Assembly (NCBI GenBank): GCA_028829895.1
Contig: CM054181.1
Span: 65,897,259 to 65,961,258 of the forward strand
Reading direction: 5' to 3'
DNA length: 64,000 nt
Source: Sinotaia quadrata
Taxonomy: Eukaryota > Mollusca > Gastropoda > Architaenioglossa > Viviparidae
Part shown: piece by piece, positions 58,701 through 64,000 of the stretch
How the letters are laid out: each line of letters begins with the position of its first letter
Numbering within the stretch: position 1 is the first letter of the stretch
Notes under the pieces: model-generated
What the model was told of the DNA's origin: nothing
Database searches by the model: none
What the model saw: the letters and a program-made list of their open reading frames with translations, nothing else
Translations under genes and position numbers: made by a program

Positions 58701-61700
58701 CCTGTAAAATATAATCATGGAACAAACACTATTTTTTTTTTAGTTTATTCAACTCTAACTCCATTCTTTCTTATATTCAAGTCTCAACTTTATGGAATTT
58801 ATTAGCCCAAAATATGCATACTTCATAATAAATACAACATAACAATTTTTATAAATGTATTCACTAGAAACAATGTCAAGTGTTTAGCATACTACATACA
58901 AGCAGCAAGTTCACAATTTGTAGAAATAACAGTCTACTCACATAATACACCTCTATGTAAAACGCAAGTTTAACATATCAATATCAAAATGCATGAACTA
59001 TTTCAAAGTCCATTCTCTCTCAATTAGTCAGTTAACTCACCATTAAGCTAATGGCTGCCTTTCATGACTGGACTCTGCCACAACAAATTCAAAGGTGATT
59101 AGAAAATAAATTCTTTTTCAACAGATGAACTTTGATCTTAACCCTTTGGCTGGTTTTGTTCTTTGTAAATCCTAATGGATAATAAAAACTACTCATCCAC
59201 CTAAAACAGATTTAGATGACATCAGCTAGTCTAGCATATTCTCCAACAGAGTTATTTACTCCAACTCTTGGCACTTATGAAAATATTATCATAAGCAGTA
59301 CCCAAGGTCGAGTCACTCTGACATTTAACAATTTATATAACAATTAAGTTTAGAAATAGGGATTGGCAAATTTACTCTATCACAATATGGCTTGCCACAC
59401 AAAGCAAATCTATATTAAGAAGTAATTTTGTGTATGGCTTGGCTACATAATCTAAGAATTCATTTTATGTGTGACTTGGCTACATAAAGAGAATCTAAGA
59501 ATTAATTTAGTGTGGCTTGGTCAAATAAAGACAATTTAGAATTCATTTTGTGTGTGGTTGGACACACAAAGAGAATCTAAAGAATCTAAAAAATTTATTT
59601 AGTGTCAGGCTTGGCCAAATACAATCTATAATTTATTTTGTGTGTGACTTGGCCACATAAAGAGATCTATAGAATCTAAGAATTCATTTAGTGTGTGGCT
59701 TGGCCACATAAGACAATCTATAATTCATTTAGTACGTGGCTTGGCCACATAAGACAATCTATAGAATCTAAGAATTCTTTTAGTGTGTAGCATGACTTCA
59801 TTCTGATCAACACAGATCCAAGTGCTGATGCTCCTTTCATAAAAATAAATTTAAAGTGCGCACACACATAAACACACAGATTATATATACATACACACAC
59901 TACACACACACACAAATGCTTAGAACATGCAGATATTCTTGCATGCACATACATACAAAAAAGTACTTAAAGGGTATTCTGTTTAGTTTTCATATTAAAA
60001 ATGTCCATGATACAATTTTACCCAAAATTGTTGATAAAGGAAAGTATTAACAAAATATCTTAAGCAAGTTTTGTAAATGATGTCTTAAAGCTGTATATTT
60101 TCTATTACAGACACTATGAAATGAAGATACAATTGTGAGGTGAAGAGTAATAGTAAGGGAGCATGGAGTATAAAGAAAATGGATAAGTTGCAGTACAGAA
60201 AAATGAAAATGTCCATAAAGATTGGGGAAGAATAGACAAAAAGAAGGCATGGAGAAAGAAAAATATTAAGAAAGAGAGTGGATGAAGAGAGAGGGTGGCA
60301 TGGATTAAAAGGAGGGGTAGAAGACAGAGGGGGCATAGGGGAAAAAGAAAGATGGAGGGGCTATAGGGGAAAAAGACAGAGGGGGGACAGAAGAAAAGGA
60401 AGGAAGAAGAATGAGGGGGGCATGAGAGATGAGAGGGAGAGAGAGAGGGAGGGAGGGAGGGAGAGAGAGAGAGAGAGAGATTACACTTATAAATATAAAT
60501 AAATAAATTAAAAAAACAGAGAATATTACTAACAAAGACAATAGTCTGGTGATCTCCCTTGTGTGTTGTTGGTCTGTATGAGAGGACCCAACCCATCTCT
60601 TCAACTGTGACAAATTCATATGTGTCGCCACCATGCATTGTAATCAAGACCTGAAAAGAAAAGGACATAACACTGAAAATAAAATATACTATACTGTATC
60701 CCAAAACTTATCCCACAATACTGCAATATGTGAAATATTTAAAATGGTATATTGTAGACCCATACTCTACTTATCCCACAATACTGCAATATGTGAAATA
60801 TTTAAAATGGTATATTGTAGACCCATACTCTACTTATCCCACAATACTCCAATATGTGAAATATTTAAAATGGTATATTGTAGACCCATACTCTACTTAT
60901 CCCATAATACTGCAATATTTAATAAAATAAAATGGTAAAATTGGTAAATTTGATAAAATGGTATATTGTAGACTGTGATGCGTATGCCAACATGATCATA
61001 GCTACTTTAATAGAACCACAGAGAAGCAAAAATGTGGATAAAAAAATGTGCAGATAATGAGATTTACCTGTATAGTTACTAGCATCATACAAGATAGAAC
61101 TAACAGCTCAACATACAAGACAGAACTAAGGGCTCAATATACAAGACAGAACCAAGGGCTCAACTTCTAAGTCAAATATACTTCATACTATTTGTATCAC
61201 GTGATAAGATAATGCTTCCATGGGCATTACAGAATTTAGTGAAATAGAAGTTGTTGTTACAGTTGCATTGGCAGAAACCATAGATGACCAAGAGAAAAAG
61301 ATCTTATTGGGTCAGAGGATGACTCTCACAGGCAGGTATAGAGAAAAAGATCTTGTTGGGTCAGAGGATGACTCTCACAGGCAGGTATCAGTATGGTGCA
61401 TATGCACAACTACCAAACGAGCTGATCCCAGAGCTTAAAAACATTTAGTCAAATGACCCATGACATGTTCAAAGAGCTTTTGCTGCTTGTCGAACTGCTT
61501 GTCAAAAACATAAGATACATGGTGCTTTTAGTCTCTATTAAAATAATCTGTAGCATTTCACATTGTCGACCAAATGGTCATTTTCGCCCCTTTCCCTGTG
61601 TAAACTAATTTTGCTGTTTGGTTAATTGTTTTAGAGTTAGAAAACACTTAGAGGGAGAGAAATTTTTTTATTAATATTCCCTCATGACCGTGACAGTAGA

Positions 61701-63760
61701 CAAAGAAAGTCCTATTAGTGTGGGCAGAAAAAGTCCTTTTAGCATGGAGAGAAAAAAGTCCTATCAGTATGGGCAGAAATATGTCCTATTAGTGTGGATA
61801 GAGGAAAGTCTTATTAGTGTGAGCAGAAAAAGTCCTGTTAGTGTGAGGCAGAAAACAACTAGAAGCAGGAATGACTCTCCTGCCCCCCCCCCCCCCCTTA
61901 AATTTTCGCCCCTTTCCCTGTGTAAACTAATTTGGCTGTTTGGTTAATTGTTTTAGAGTTAGAAAACACTTAGAGGGAGAGAAAAAATTTATTAATATTC
62001 CCTCATGACCGTGACAGTAGACAAAGAAAGTCCTATTAGTGTGGGCAGAAAAAGTCCTTTTAACATGGAGAGAAAAAAGTCCTATTAATATGGGCAGAAA
62101 TATGTCCTATTAGTGTGGATAGAGGAAAGTCTTATTAGTGTGAGCAGAAAAAGTCCTGTTAGTGTGAGGCAGAAAACAACTAGAAGCAGGAATGACTCTC
62201 CTGCTGCCCCTACCCCTTAAATTTACTTTCTTAACCATGTTTTTACTTCAACTTTCAATTACAAAAATAAACAAAAACAAAAATAATAAAATATGTTCAT
62301 TATATAACTTGTTTCAATTGAAGGTAAAATGATAAATAATTTGACATTTCCTTTAGAAAGAGTTCAAAGACAGCAGGCTAAAGCAGTTAGTACTTACTTC
62401 TAAATAGTCATCAAAATACCAATAGTTGAAGACTGTGATGCGTATGCCAACCTGTTCACCACGAACAATTATCTTTGGGTGTTCCACTTGTATGTACATG
62501 TAACGTGCAGCATCATACTGGGTGAAAGTACAGAAATAAAAATGAAGGTAAGGTTATTCAAACTGCATCTTCCTTTCATCATAACTACTTCCAGTTTAAA
62601 AAGCCTCTTATTAATATCAAAATACCTACAAGTAAGCCTAGGCAAGATGGAGCAGTTAAAAAACAAAATAACCCAGGAATTCACTGCTCTTTCACATACA
62701 CATAAACAAACACACTCATAAAATGGAGAATTTCATAAATGTCCTGCCACCATGAAATGAGTCAATGTACTGGTTTTCTTTCCTGCTAGAAGTTGAAATA
62801 GGCAGAGGGGTGGCAATTTAAGATTTCACTTCTTTCTGTAAGAATTTGTAATATTTTGGCAGCTAGAAGTTGAAATAGGCAGAGGGGGTGGCAATATTAA
62901 GATTTCACTTCATTCAAACGTTTAACACTTCTTTCTGTAAGAATGTGTAATATTTCGGCTGTGTTTGACTTCTAAACATTCAAATAATATAATTTTACAT
63001 GATGCAATCGTGTTTTTTTAAATTAAAAAATGTGTCAAAATGCCATACTTTTCAAAATTATCTTTACTCTCGAAAGACCCAATGATTATGATTTCTAGAA
63101 AAAGCAGATTTCAGTGGATGACCTGAAATTAATTGTCCTATCAAAGCTCAGAAATTAAGGTGATGAATGTCAATAACACATCATTAGGGTAGTTTTTCTC
63201 CCTAGATTATAAGACCAGTCAGGTGACCATAAGTCGACATGCTCTTCATGCAGTACAAAGTGATTTACTTCAATTTCCAGATGACATGCTATTCATACAA
63301 CATAAACGGATTTATTGAATTTCCAGAAGACATACTATTTATAAGTACCAACAGATTTACACAATTTCCAGATGATCTGTTACTCATGCAACACAAATGG
63401 ATTTACATCAATTTCCAGACAACATACTATTTATAAGTACAAATGAATTTTACATCAATTTCCAGATGACATGCTATTCATACAATACAAACAGATTTAT
63501 GTCAATTTCCTGATGATGTGCTATTCATGCAACAAACGGATTTACATCAATTTCCAGACAAATACTATTTATAAGCATAAACAGATTTTACATCAATTTC
63601 CAGATGACACACTACTCATACAGCACAAATGGATTTACATACCCGGATTGGTCTAGTCATGATACCAAGGCCAAGATCTCGACTGACAGACAAGCCATTG
63701 ATTATCCAGGACAGCGGGTACTTGGGTACAGTAACTCTAAAGTCAACCCTCCCATCAGGT
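25542..63760 (-). CDS. Gene B: thioester-less CD109/Mcr-like A2M/TEP-family protein, 3' part (17 exons, 5' end outside window)
   Basis: Seventeen exons on the minus strand encode the part of an A2M/TEP protein from the A2M domain to the stop codon. In order: A2M domain and following MG segments (exons at 63643, 62398, 60534, 57568, 56275), thioester region (55695), rest of TED (53903 to 46096), linker (43580, 39040), receptor-binding domain (34854, 32433, 28384) and the Cys-rich C-terminus with hydrophobic tail (25542). The thioester site reads RPYGGGEMVTFNFAYN where active members have GCGEQN: both the Cys and the Gln are gone. The C3 His position appears to be Asp (PIYDRKM). Drosophila Mcr is a known family member that also lacks the thioester. 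The N-terminal MG1-MG6 and bait region should lie right of the window. Spacing of the 11 shared exons is about 28 kb against 17 kb in gene A because of transposon and minisatellite load. Confidence 0.92.
25745..26085 (+). repeat. 36-bp minisatellite in the last intron of gene B
   Basis: About nine units around 'aatgtagttattaaactagt', starting 18 bases from the acceptor of gene B exon 17. The period is a multiple of three and leaves an open plus-strand frame that I do not count as a gene. Confidence 0.92.
26530..27590 (+). repeat. Two adjoining degenerate repeat arrays
   Basis: 26640-27010 has units with 'accaaagtcctcagtgagtg'. 27020-27590 has about 14 units of about 36 bp around 'aagcccctctcacttaaaga', the best-conserved copies lying at 27240-27560. 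Confidence 0.9.
27640..28240. other. Less A/T-rich island in the last intron of gene B
   Basis: About 600 bases with clearly higher G+C than the flanks and open frames on both strands (135 codons on minus, 27762-28169; 100 on plus, 27901-28203). I recognise no domain. A decayed retroelement segment is the likeliest origin, but this is a guess from composition. Confidence 0.35.
28384..28489 (-). CDS. Gene B exon 16 (end of receptor-binding domain)
   Basis: 106 bases, phase 0 in and phase 1 out, acceptor tgtttcag, donor gtatac. It encodes LDTTITCVHFRADRWYPIAN and QYRMRVYDYYEPG. NGT is a potential N-glycosylation sequon, at the position of NST in gene A. Confidence 0.93.
29632..31150 (-). pseudogene. 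Two-exon transposon-derived pseudogene
   Basis: On the minus strand a block at 31031-31150 (acceptor ccatatttacag, donor gttagt) reads DLLLEKL*CQHSFVLF then LQKKQLDMCVRI*DDEK. A second block at 29632-29840 (acceptor tcatcacttag, donor gtagaa) continues in frame with VSTHYFSSRFLGHATTEDHL. The junction is phase 0 and the frame is shared, so these look like two exons of one former gene, with two in-frame stops in the first. The 'LD..VR.WD......T.Y..S.FLGHA...D' pattern recalls uncharacterised hAT-like transposase relatives, from memory. The second block (209 bases) would shift the frame of gene B if spliced in. Confidence 0.45.
32433..32607 (-). CDS. Gene B exon 15 (receptor-binding domain core)
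   Basis: 175 bases, donor gtgagt. It encodes WIFTDRSLTSGLAVLEIDLP, TGYIVMNDTLRDYVRSH and KRAEMYDRKIVFYFSY. The first base completes an Arg codon (Ser in gene A). The acceptor is ttattattcag. Confidence 0.93.
33850..34180 (+). repeat. Degenerate repeats with 'acaaatattcacacaaat'
   Basis: About seven loose units of 45-55 bases in the intron between gene B exons 15 and 14. Confidence 0.75.
34190..34820 (+). repeat. Two tandem arrays of about 40 and 43 bp
   Basis: 34190-34480 has units with 'cacaacctaatgaactgttt'. 34546-34805 has six nearly identical 43-bp units with 'aacagcttgctcccaaggct'. Together they create a 229-codon open frame on the plus strand that ends near gene B exon 14; it is a repeat artefact. 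Confidence 0.93.
34854..35020 (-). CDS. Gene B exon 14 (start of receptor-binding domain)
   Basis: 167 bases, phase 0 in and phase 2 out, acceptor caattcaaag, donor gtatgt. It encodes VTTTVNVEYPHLIKKTQSPD, YRYFDLYAEEFVWHGRNFS and VMEMRPCA. Two codons shorter than gene A exon 8, the difference lying in the loop before the FDL strand. Confidence 0.91.
35982..38912. mobile_element. Fold-back-type DNA transposon with 7-bp target duplication
   Basis: TAGGTAGCGGCAC at 35982-35994 is inverted at 38900-38912, and CATACAC flanks both ends (35975-35981 and 38913-38919), the mark of one insertion. Inside, a second left end TAGGTAGCAGCACAG starts at 36847 and opens a long arm (to about 37365) that matches the right arm (about 38410-38912) in inverted orientation over some 500 bases, with shared stretches such as 'ttatgattgtaaatttgt', 'gattgaataaagttga' and 'tattactaggcttgaat'. 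The loop holds a duplicated unit of about 180 bases (37555-37905). No transposase ORF. It fills most of the intron between gene B exons 14 and 13. Confidence 0.85.
39040..39102 (-). CDS. Gene B exon 13 (CUB-like linker)
   Basis: 63 bases, 21 codons, phase 0, acceptor cttttatttcag, donor gtaggt. It encodes LPIVYGYVKVNAQGTGRALM plus Gln. The right end of the fold-back element at 35982-38912 lies 127 bases beyond its donor. Confidence 0.9.
40322..41010 (+). repeat. Two short tandem arrays
   Basis: 40322-40465 has five units of about 31 bp with 'gatctatgctgtgtgg'. 40866-41010 has four units of about 34 bp with 'tcttgtgtagacagattgct'. Both are in the intron between gene B exons 13 and 12. A run of C lies at 41182-41198. 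Confidence 0.9.
41750..42375 (+). repeat. Short tandem arrays
   Basis: 41750-41885 has about five units with 'tctttcactctcatatcctg'. 42110-42375 has about ten units with 'tgtactgagcaagataagtg' and a partner 'aggtatactaagtgta'. Confidence 0.88.
43360..43560 (+). mobile_element. Dispersed repeat R2, copy 1 (SINE-like)
   Basis: About 200 bases match 49730-49965 in the same orientation, sharing 'ctgtctaggtgaaa', 'gatactcaatcaccaggatc', 'tcttcatc' and 'cccattag...cctttta'. The block 'ttagtcgccttttacaacat' recalls a conserved segment of invertebrate SINEs (memory only). It ends beside gene B exon 12. Confidence 0.7.
43580..43741 (-). CDS. Gene B exon 12 (TED/CUB junction)
   Basis: 162 bases, 54 codons, phase 0, acceptor tatttgcag, donor gtacga. 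It encodes DTLIAMEALFAFTQADPNRN, VFDLMVTLESTASPTWFKTY and NDYTQLYINE. DT(L/I)(I/V)A(L/M)EAL is the family's block after GGF.TTQ. A dispersed repeat ends within 30 bases of its donor side. Confidence 0.92.
44338..44420 (+). mobile_element. Possible tRNA-derived SINE head
   Basis: GGTCTAGCAGTAAGATT resembles the D-arm start of a tRNA-type SINE, and 'gttgtgaactttcaaggac' sits where a B-box would be, but the B-box match is poor. The sequence that follows (to about 45010) is less A/T-rich than its surroundings and may be the SINE body or another old insertion. Confidence 0.3.
44704..44738. repeat. Short palindrome (hairpin)
   Basis: AGGTAAAATG is followed about a dozen bases later by its exact inverse CATTTTACCT. 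It lies within the less A/T-rich patch 44560-45010. Function unknown. Confidence 0.7.
45226..45345 (+). repeat. 31-bp tandem repeat, 4 copies
   Basis: Four essentially identical units containing 'cattgatgtaatgtgctatt'. Confidence 0.97.
45497..45695 (+). repeat. 65-70 bp tandem repeat, 3 copies
   Basis: Three near-identical units with 'atagataaataaacatagaa' and 'ctataagcttgactactttt'. Confidence 0.95.
46096..46331 (-). CDS. Gene B exon 11 (end of TED domain)
   Basis: 236 bases, acceptor attctttcag, donor gtattg. It encodes GDYYFADQHVPENPTDILNN, ELMNDGYAVQSTAYALMALI and LMRWLNTMRNSIGGFATTQ. It is the best conserved exon between the two genes: the 15 residues LMRWLNTMRN(S/T)IGGF differ at one position. 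Confidence 0.94.
47478..47620 (+). repeat. 32-bp tandem repeat, 4 copies
   Basis: Four units containing 'ctggaactatattaaattat', in the intron between gene B exons 11 and 10. Nothing else recognised in 46332-48323. Confidence 0.95.
48324..48504 (-). CDS. Gene B exon 10 (TED domain)
   Basis: 181 bases, phase 0 in and phase 1 out, acceptor attttcaaccag, donor gtaagta. It encodes DALSCLDSAKTKAANYLANQ, EEVFHLAITAYALSLSQVKA and SFDLLWKQARND. Same length and phase as gene A exon 4; this comparison fixed the acceptor chosen there. Confidence 0.92.
48660..49250 (-). mobile_element. Interspersed repeat R1, copy 3 (inverted)
   Basis: The reverse complement of this segment follows R1 copy 2 from 'cacaagtttattgttcac' (58370 in copy 2) through 'gcaatttccagtaacttcct', 'ctgcctttcatgactggact' and 'ggataataaaaactactcat' to 'gtttactccaactctgac'. 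It carries a minus-strand frame of 103 codons (48870-49181) that I do not recognise and regard as repeat-derived. Confidence 0.82.
49258..49660 (+). pseudogene. Ty3/gypsy-type integrase relic
   Basis: The plus strand reads TLANVEAIFYW, a stop, then DVTWYCQSHDICQRVNRKM, ETLTIDIPFR and GHRWIL. The frame then shifts near 49515 to DYAIQYPKVVALSYISTVSV and, after a stop, ILSNRGTQINI. This follows the order of a Ty3/gypsy integrase: HHCC finger with CDICQR, catalytic core, 'GHRYIL...DYATRYPEAV' and 'LSDRGTQF'. The first catalytic Asp position is not Asp here. With stops and a shift it is inactive. The family call is from remembered motifs. Confidence 0.72.
49730..49965 (+). mobile_element. Dispersed repeat R2, copy 2
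   Basis: Fuller copy of the repeat at 43360-43560. It has an extra block 'ctggacttaaactgatagca' and ends with 'ttatagcctgaaatcccc'. It lies between the integrase relic and gene B exon 9. Confidence 0.7.
50150..50251 (-). CDS. Gene B exon 9 (TED domain)
   Basis: 102 bases, 34 codons, phase 0, acceptor gcatttttttcag, donor gtaagc. It encodes SSYGKIKDDLIYDDPVPLTA and YILIALRATTDVSG. Same length and phase as gene A exon 3. Confidence 0.92.
50800..51420 (+). repeat. Tandem repeat of about 43 bp
   Basis: Some 14 degenerate units built on 'taattctgcaatctgtaaca' and 'gatctaattaaaaatacttc', running up to within five bases of gene B exon 8. Confidence 0.93.
51425..51599 (-). CDS. Gene B exon 8 (TED domain)
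   Basis: 175 bases, acceptor attgtgcag, donor gtgaga. It encodes LTAFVVKTMQQARFPEWERD, LFIPLDMINRIILYLCSKQN and QTTGAWDPEPFPIYDRKM. The residue at the C3 catalytic-His position is Asp, as in gene A. The start of this exon plus its acceptor is repeated in degenerate form about 135 bases upstream (51702-51767). Confidence 0.93.
51702..51767 (-). pseudogene. Degenerate duplicate of the start of gene B exon 8
   Basis: The plus-strand segment 'gcattgccttaacaacaaag' to 'attacaag' repeats 51568-51640 with a few differences. Read on the minus strand it keeps the acceptor gtgcag (exon side at 51735) and codes for LAIFVVKAMQT in place of LTAFVVKTMQQ, then runs into poly-T. It is a relic of a local duplication spanning intron and exon. 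Confidence 0.75.
52312..52350 (+). repeat. Possible R1 end fragment
   Basis: 'tgtgtgacccatccacctat' followed by 'tattaattattatag' resembles the left end of R1 copy 2 (57786 on). Too short to be sure. Confidence 0.25.
52680..53090 (+). repeat. Long pyrimidine-rich tract
   Basis: About 400 bases of C/T-rich sequence ('tctctctct', 'ttccttctttc') on the plus strand, so purine-rich in the sense of gene B. The 162- and 122-codon plus-strand frames here are low-complexity artefacts. Confidence 0.92.
53270..53890 (+). repeat. Degenerate tandem repeats of 35-60 bp
   Basis: Units with 'aacttgtgacataacaatgg', 'aataagccagcagcaaac' and 'caacaatggaataagaca', about 14 in all, ending close to gene B exon 7. 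Confidence 0.93.
53903..53984 (-). CDS. Gene B exon 7 (post-thioester TED segment)
   Basis: 82 bases, phase 1 in and phase 2 out, acceptor ctgttgcag, donor gtatgt. It encodes MQRVLSYMNGTDGSFSMF and then DDPVPSLW, with Trp split across the intron. Same length and phases as gene A exon 1. The intron on its 3' side (lower coordinates) is packed with tandem repeats. Confidence 0.9.
53985..55694. other. Intron of gene B, no feature recognised
   Basis: A/T-rich with short direct repeats ('atttcatggctatttcatga' near 54470). No exon or transposon motif seen; the short open frame at 55328-55537 has no family resemblance. Confidence 0.5.
55695..55883 (-). CDS. Gene B exon 6: thioester region with the thioester lost (GGGEM)
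   Basis: 189 bases, phase 1 at both ends, acceptor ccttgtatcag, donor gtatgt. It encodes GDVVTPGFFEPYLNAENLF, then RPYGGGEMVTFNFAYNL and LKFLKASQQLDDDRLMKAL. In C3, A2M, CD109 and insect TEP1 this site reads P(Y/S)GCGEQN, and the Cys and Gln form the internal thioester. Here Cys is Gly, Gln is Met and the next Asn is Val, while the flanking P-G and N(F) framework is kept. The exon is otherwise intact, with good splice sites, so this is a substitution and not a decayed gene. Confidence 0.94.
56275..56446 (-). CDS. Gene B exon 5 (linker into TED)
   Basis: 172 bases, phase 0 in and phase 1 out, acceptor catctccctttag, donor gtaatt. It encodes PDGVMNYYHMPHLVDLIRFA, VPDFDIPVPEQFVVPEV and HLYVPGSGSCRPSLFG. 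It matches the family linker 'PEG......(S)......P.(G/V)SA' that leads into the thioester domain. Confidence 0.88.
57568..57705 (-). CDS. Gene B exon 4 (MG segment before TED)
   Basis: 138 bases, 46 codons, phase 0, acceptor cattattttaag, donor gtgagt. It encodes LEPGESKDIYMPIVPSKNL, VKGYMTFSVSAACFMEKDSY and VGNITVI. The pattern 'P.....I.P...G...I.V.A......D.V...V.V' is usual just before the thioester domain. NIT is a possible N-glycosylation sequon. Confidence 0.86.
57786..59388 (+). mobile_element. Interspersed repeat R1, copy 2
   Basis: The most complete copy, starting near 'tgtgtgacacaataccaccc' and ending near 'aaatagggattggcaaattt'. The left part ('ttaatcatccataactaatt', 'gtgatgagaatcttaattta') matches 2766-2990, the middle matches copy 3, and the whole matches copy 1. 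It lies upstream of gene B exon 4. No coding capacity recognised. Confidence 0.75.
59400..59790 (+). repeat. Tandem repeat of about 45-50 bp
   Basis: About eight degenerate units with 'gtgtggcttggccacataaa' and 'aatctaagaattcattta', directly after R1 copy 2. Confidence 0.92.
60250..60480 (+). repeat. Purine-rich tract
   Basis: About 230 bases of G/A-rich sequence, ending in (GA)n, 50 bases downstream of gene B exon 3. It makes spurious open frames on both strands. Confidence 0.93.
60534..60650 (-). CDS. Gene B exon 3 (MG segment)
   Basis: 117 bases, 39 codons, phase 0, acceptor cttttcag, donor gttagt. It encodes VLITMHGGDTYEFVTVEEMG and WVLSYRPTTHKGDHQTIVF, close to the 'V...GD(H/E)Q..V.V.' strand of the family. 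The frame stays open upstream into intron sequence, but that extension is low-complexity and I do not treat it as coding. Confidence 0.88.
60706..60945 (+). repeat. 63-bp tandem repeat, about 3.5 copies
   Basis: Near-identical units with 'acttatcccacaatactgca' and 'aatggtatattgtagaccca', just upstream of gene B exon 3. The period is a multiple of three and leaves open plus-strand frames. Confidence 0.96.
60970..60991 (+). repeat. 22-base echo of gene B exon 2
   Basis: The 22 bases starting AGACTGTGATGCGTATGCCA are identical to exon sequence at 62430-62451. A 22-base exact match between an intron and a nearby exon is unlikely by chance. It follows directly on the 63-bp array. Confidence 0.8.
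61085..61388 (+). repeat. Short duplications
   Basis: 61085-61160 has three units of about 30 bp with 'acaagacagaactaagggct'. 61291-61388 has two 49-bp units with 'ggtcagaggatgactctcac'. Confidence 0.92.
61581..62222 (+). repeat. Tandem duplication, period 322 bp
   Basis: 61581-61902 and 61903-62222 are nearly identical over their whole length, including 'ccctcatgaccgtgacagta'. Each contains six sub-repeats of 'gtcctattagtgtgggcaga'. The copies differ mainly in a run of C (61882-61897) that is interrupted in the second. Within the intron between gene B exons 2 and 3. Confidence 0.97.
62398..62517 (-). CDS. Gene B exon 2 (A2M domain, RGE motif)
   Basis: 120 bases, 40 codons, phase 0 at both ends, acceptor actttcacccag, donor gtaagta. 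It encodes RYMYIQVEHPKIIVRGEQVG and IRITVFNYWYFDDYLE, matching the family block 'F.....P.S(V)VRGE...I...VFNY'. A 22-base stretch of this exon recurs at 60970-60991. Confidence 0.93.
62780..62960 (+). repeat. Doublet of about 80 bp
   Basis: 'gctagaagttgaaataggca' and 'tttctgtaagaat' occur twice, the second copy with an insertion. Confidence 0.88.
63240..63640 (+). repeat. Tandem repeat of about 46 bp
   Basis: About nine units with 'atttccagatgacatgctat' and 'acaaacggatttacatcaat', reaching the donor of gene B exon 1. Confidence 0.94.
63643..63760 (-). CDS. Gene B exon 1 of the visible part (A2M domain)
   Basis: 118 bases, acceptor ttcataacag, donor gtatgt. Its first base completes a codon from the upstream exon outside the window; it ends in phase 0. 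It encodes PDGRVDFRVTVPKYPLSWII and NGLSVSRDLGLGIMTRPIR. This is the A2M-domain block 'DG...FTVP.(S/T)ITTW...A.S.S...GLGI', which normally follows the bait region. Confidence 0.9.
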
Positions 63761-63849
63761 CTGTTATGAAAAAAGAAAAGGAAATGTTATTAAAACTTTC
63801 ATTGCCAAGCATTTAAATATTATTTTCATTTTTACTAAATATGGAATCA

Positions 63850-64000
63850 TATGCTTTTCATACATACAGTTTATATTGTTGCTTTTAATATATGTAGCTC
63901 CATATTGTTGCTTTACATAAATATAGTTTCATATTGTTGTTTTTCATACATTACAATTTCATATTGTTGTTTTTAATATATCTAGTTTCATACTGTTTTT
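63850..64000 (+). repeat. Tandem repeat of about 31-36 bp at the window edge
   Basis: Units with 'gtttcatattgttgtttttc' run to the end of the window, in the intron upstream of the first visible gene B exon. Confidence 0.85.

Noticed and set aside
60114..60704. 196-codon minus-strand frame around 60534-60650
   Set aside because: Only the 117-base middle is family-like and bounded by splice sites; the rest is intron and purine/pyrimidine tract.

Overview
The window looks like nuclear DNA from an invertebrate animal. It is strongly A/T-rich, its coding sequence is split into short exons (63 to 236 bases) with GT/AG borders, and its introns are full of minisatellites and decayed transposons. There are no operons, Shine-Dalgarno sites or long bacterial ORFs. 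Because of the gene family and the repeats I favour a lophotrochozoan, probably a mollusc. That is inference, not proof.

Two paralogous genes of the alpha-2-macroglobulin / thioester-protein (TEP) superfamily, most like the CD109 / macroglobulin-complement-related (Mcr) branch, lie tail to tail. Gene A (+ strand) enters from the left edge already past its thioester region. Its last 11 coding exons run from 1090 to the stop at 18275. Gene B (- strand) shows its last 17 coding exons, from the A2M domain at 63760 down to the stop at 25542, and continues beyond the right edge. The 11 exons present in both have the same order, the same intron phases and nearly the same lengths, so the pair arose by duplication plus inversion of an intron-containing gene. 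Both proteins end in a macroglobulin receptor-binding domain, a CX2CX4CX2C cluster and a hydrophobic tail that looks like a GPI-anchor signal. Gene B has lost the thioester: the usual GCGEQ reads GGGEM. Both have Asp where complement C3 has its catalytic His. I infer a cell-surface protein with an adhesive or scaffold role rather than covalent opsonisation.

Layout: 1-1089 intron of gene A; 1090-18275 gene A 3' part, with a TA-flanked inverted-repeat element (4453-5753), a decayed LINE (about 6005-7675) and a copy of an interspersed repeat called R1 here (12097-14318) in its introns; 18276-25541 intergenic, mostly degenerate tandem repeats and one tRNA-like SINE; 25542-63760 gene B. Gene B introns hold a two-exon transposon-derived pseudogene (29632-31150), a 2.9 kb fold-back DNA element with a 7 bp target duplication (35982-38912), a Ty3/gypsy integrase relic (about 49258-49660), further R1 copies and many minisatellites.

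The most novel points are the thioester-less tail-to-tail gene pair, short echoes of the genes' own exons inside nearby introns (one could act as an alternative terminal exon giving a soluble isoform of gene A), and the fold-back element. All exon borders were read by eye from splice sites, phase and paralogue comparison. None was tested against transcripts.
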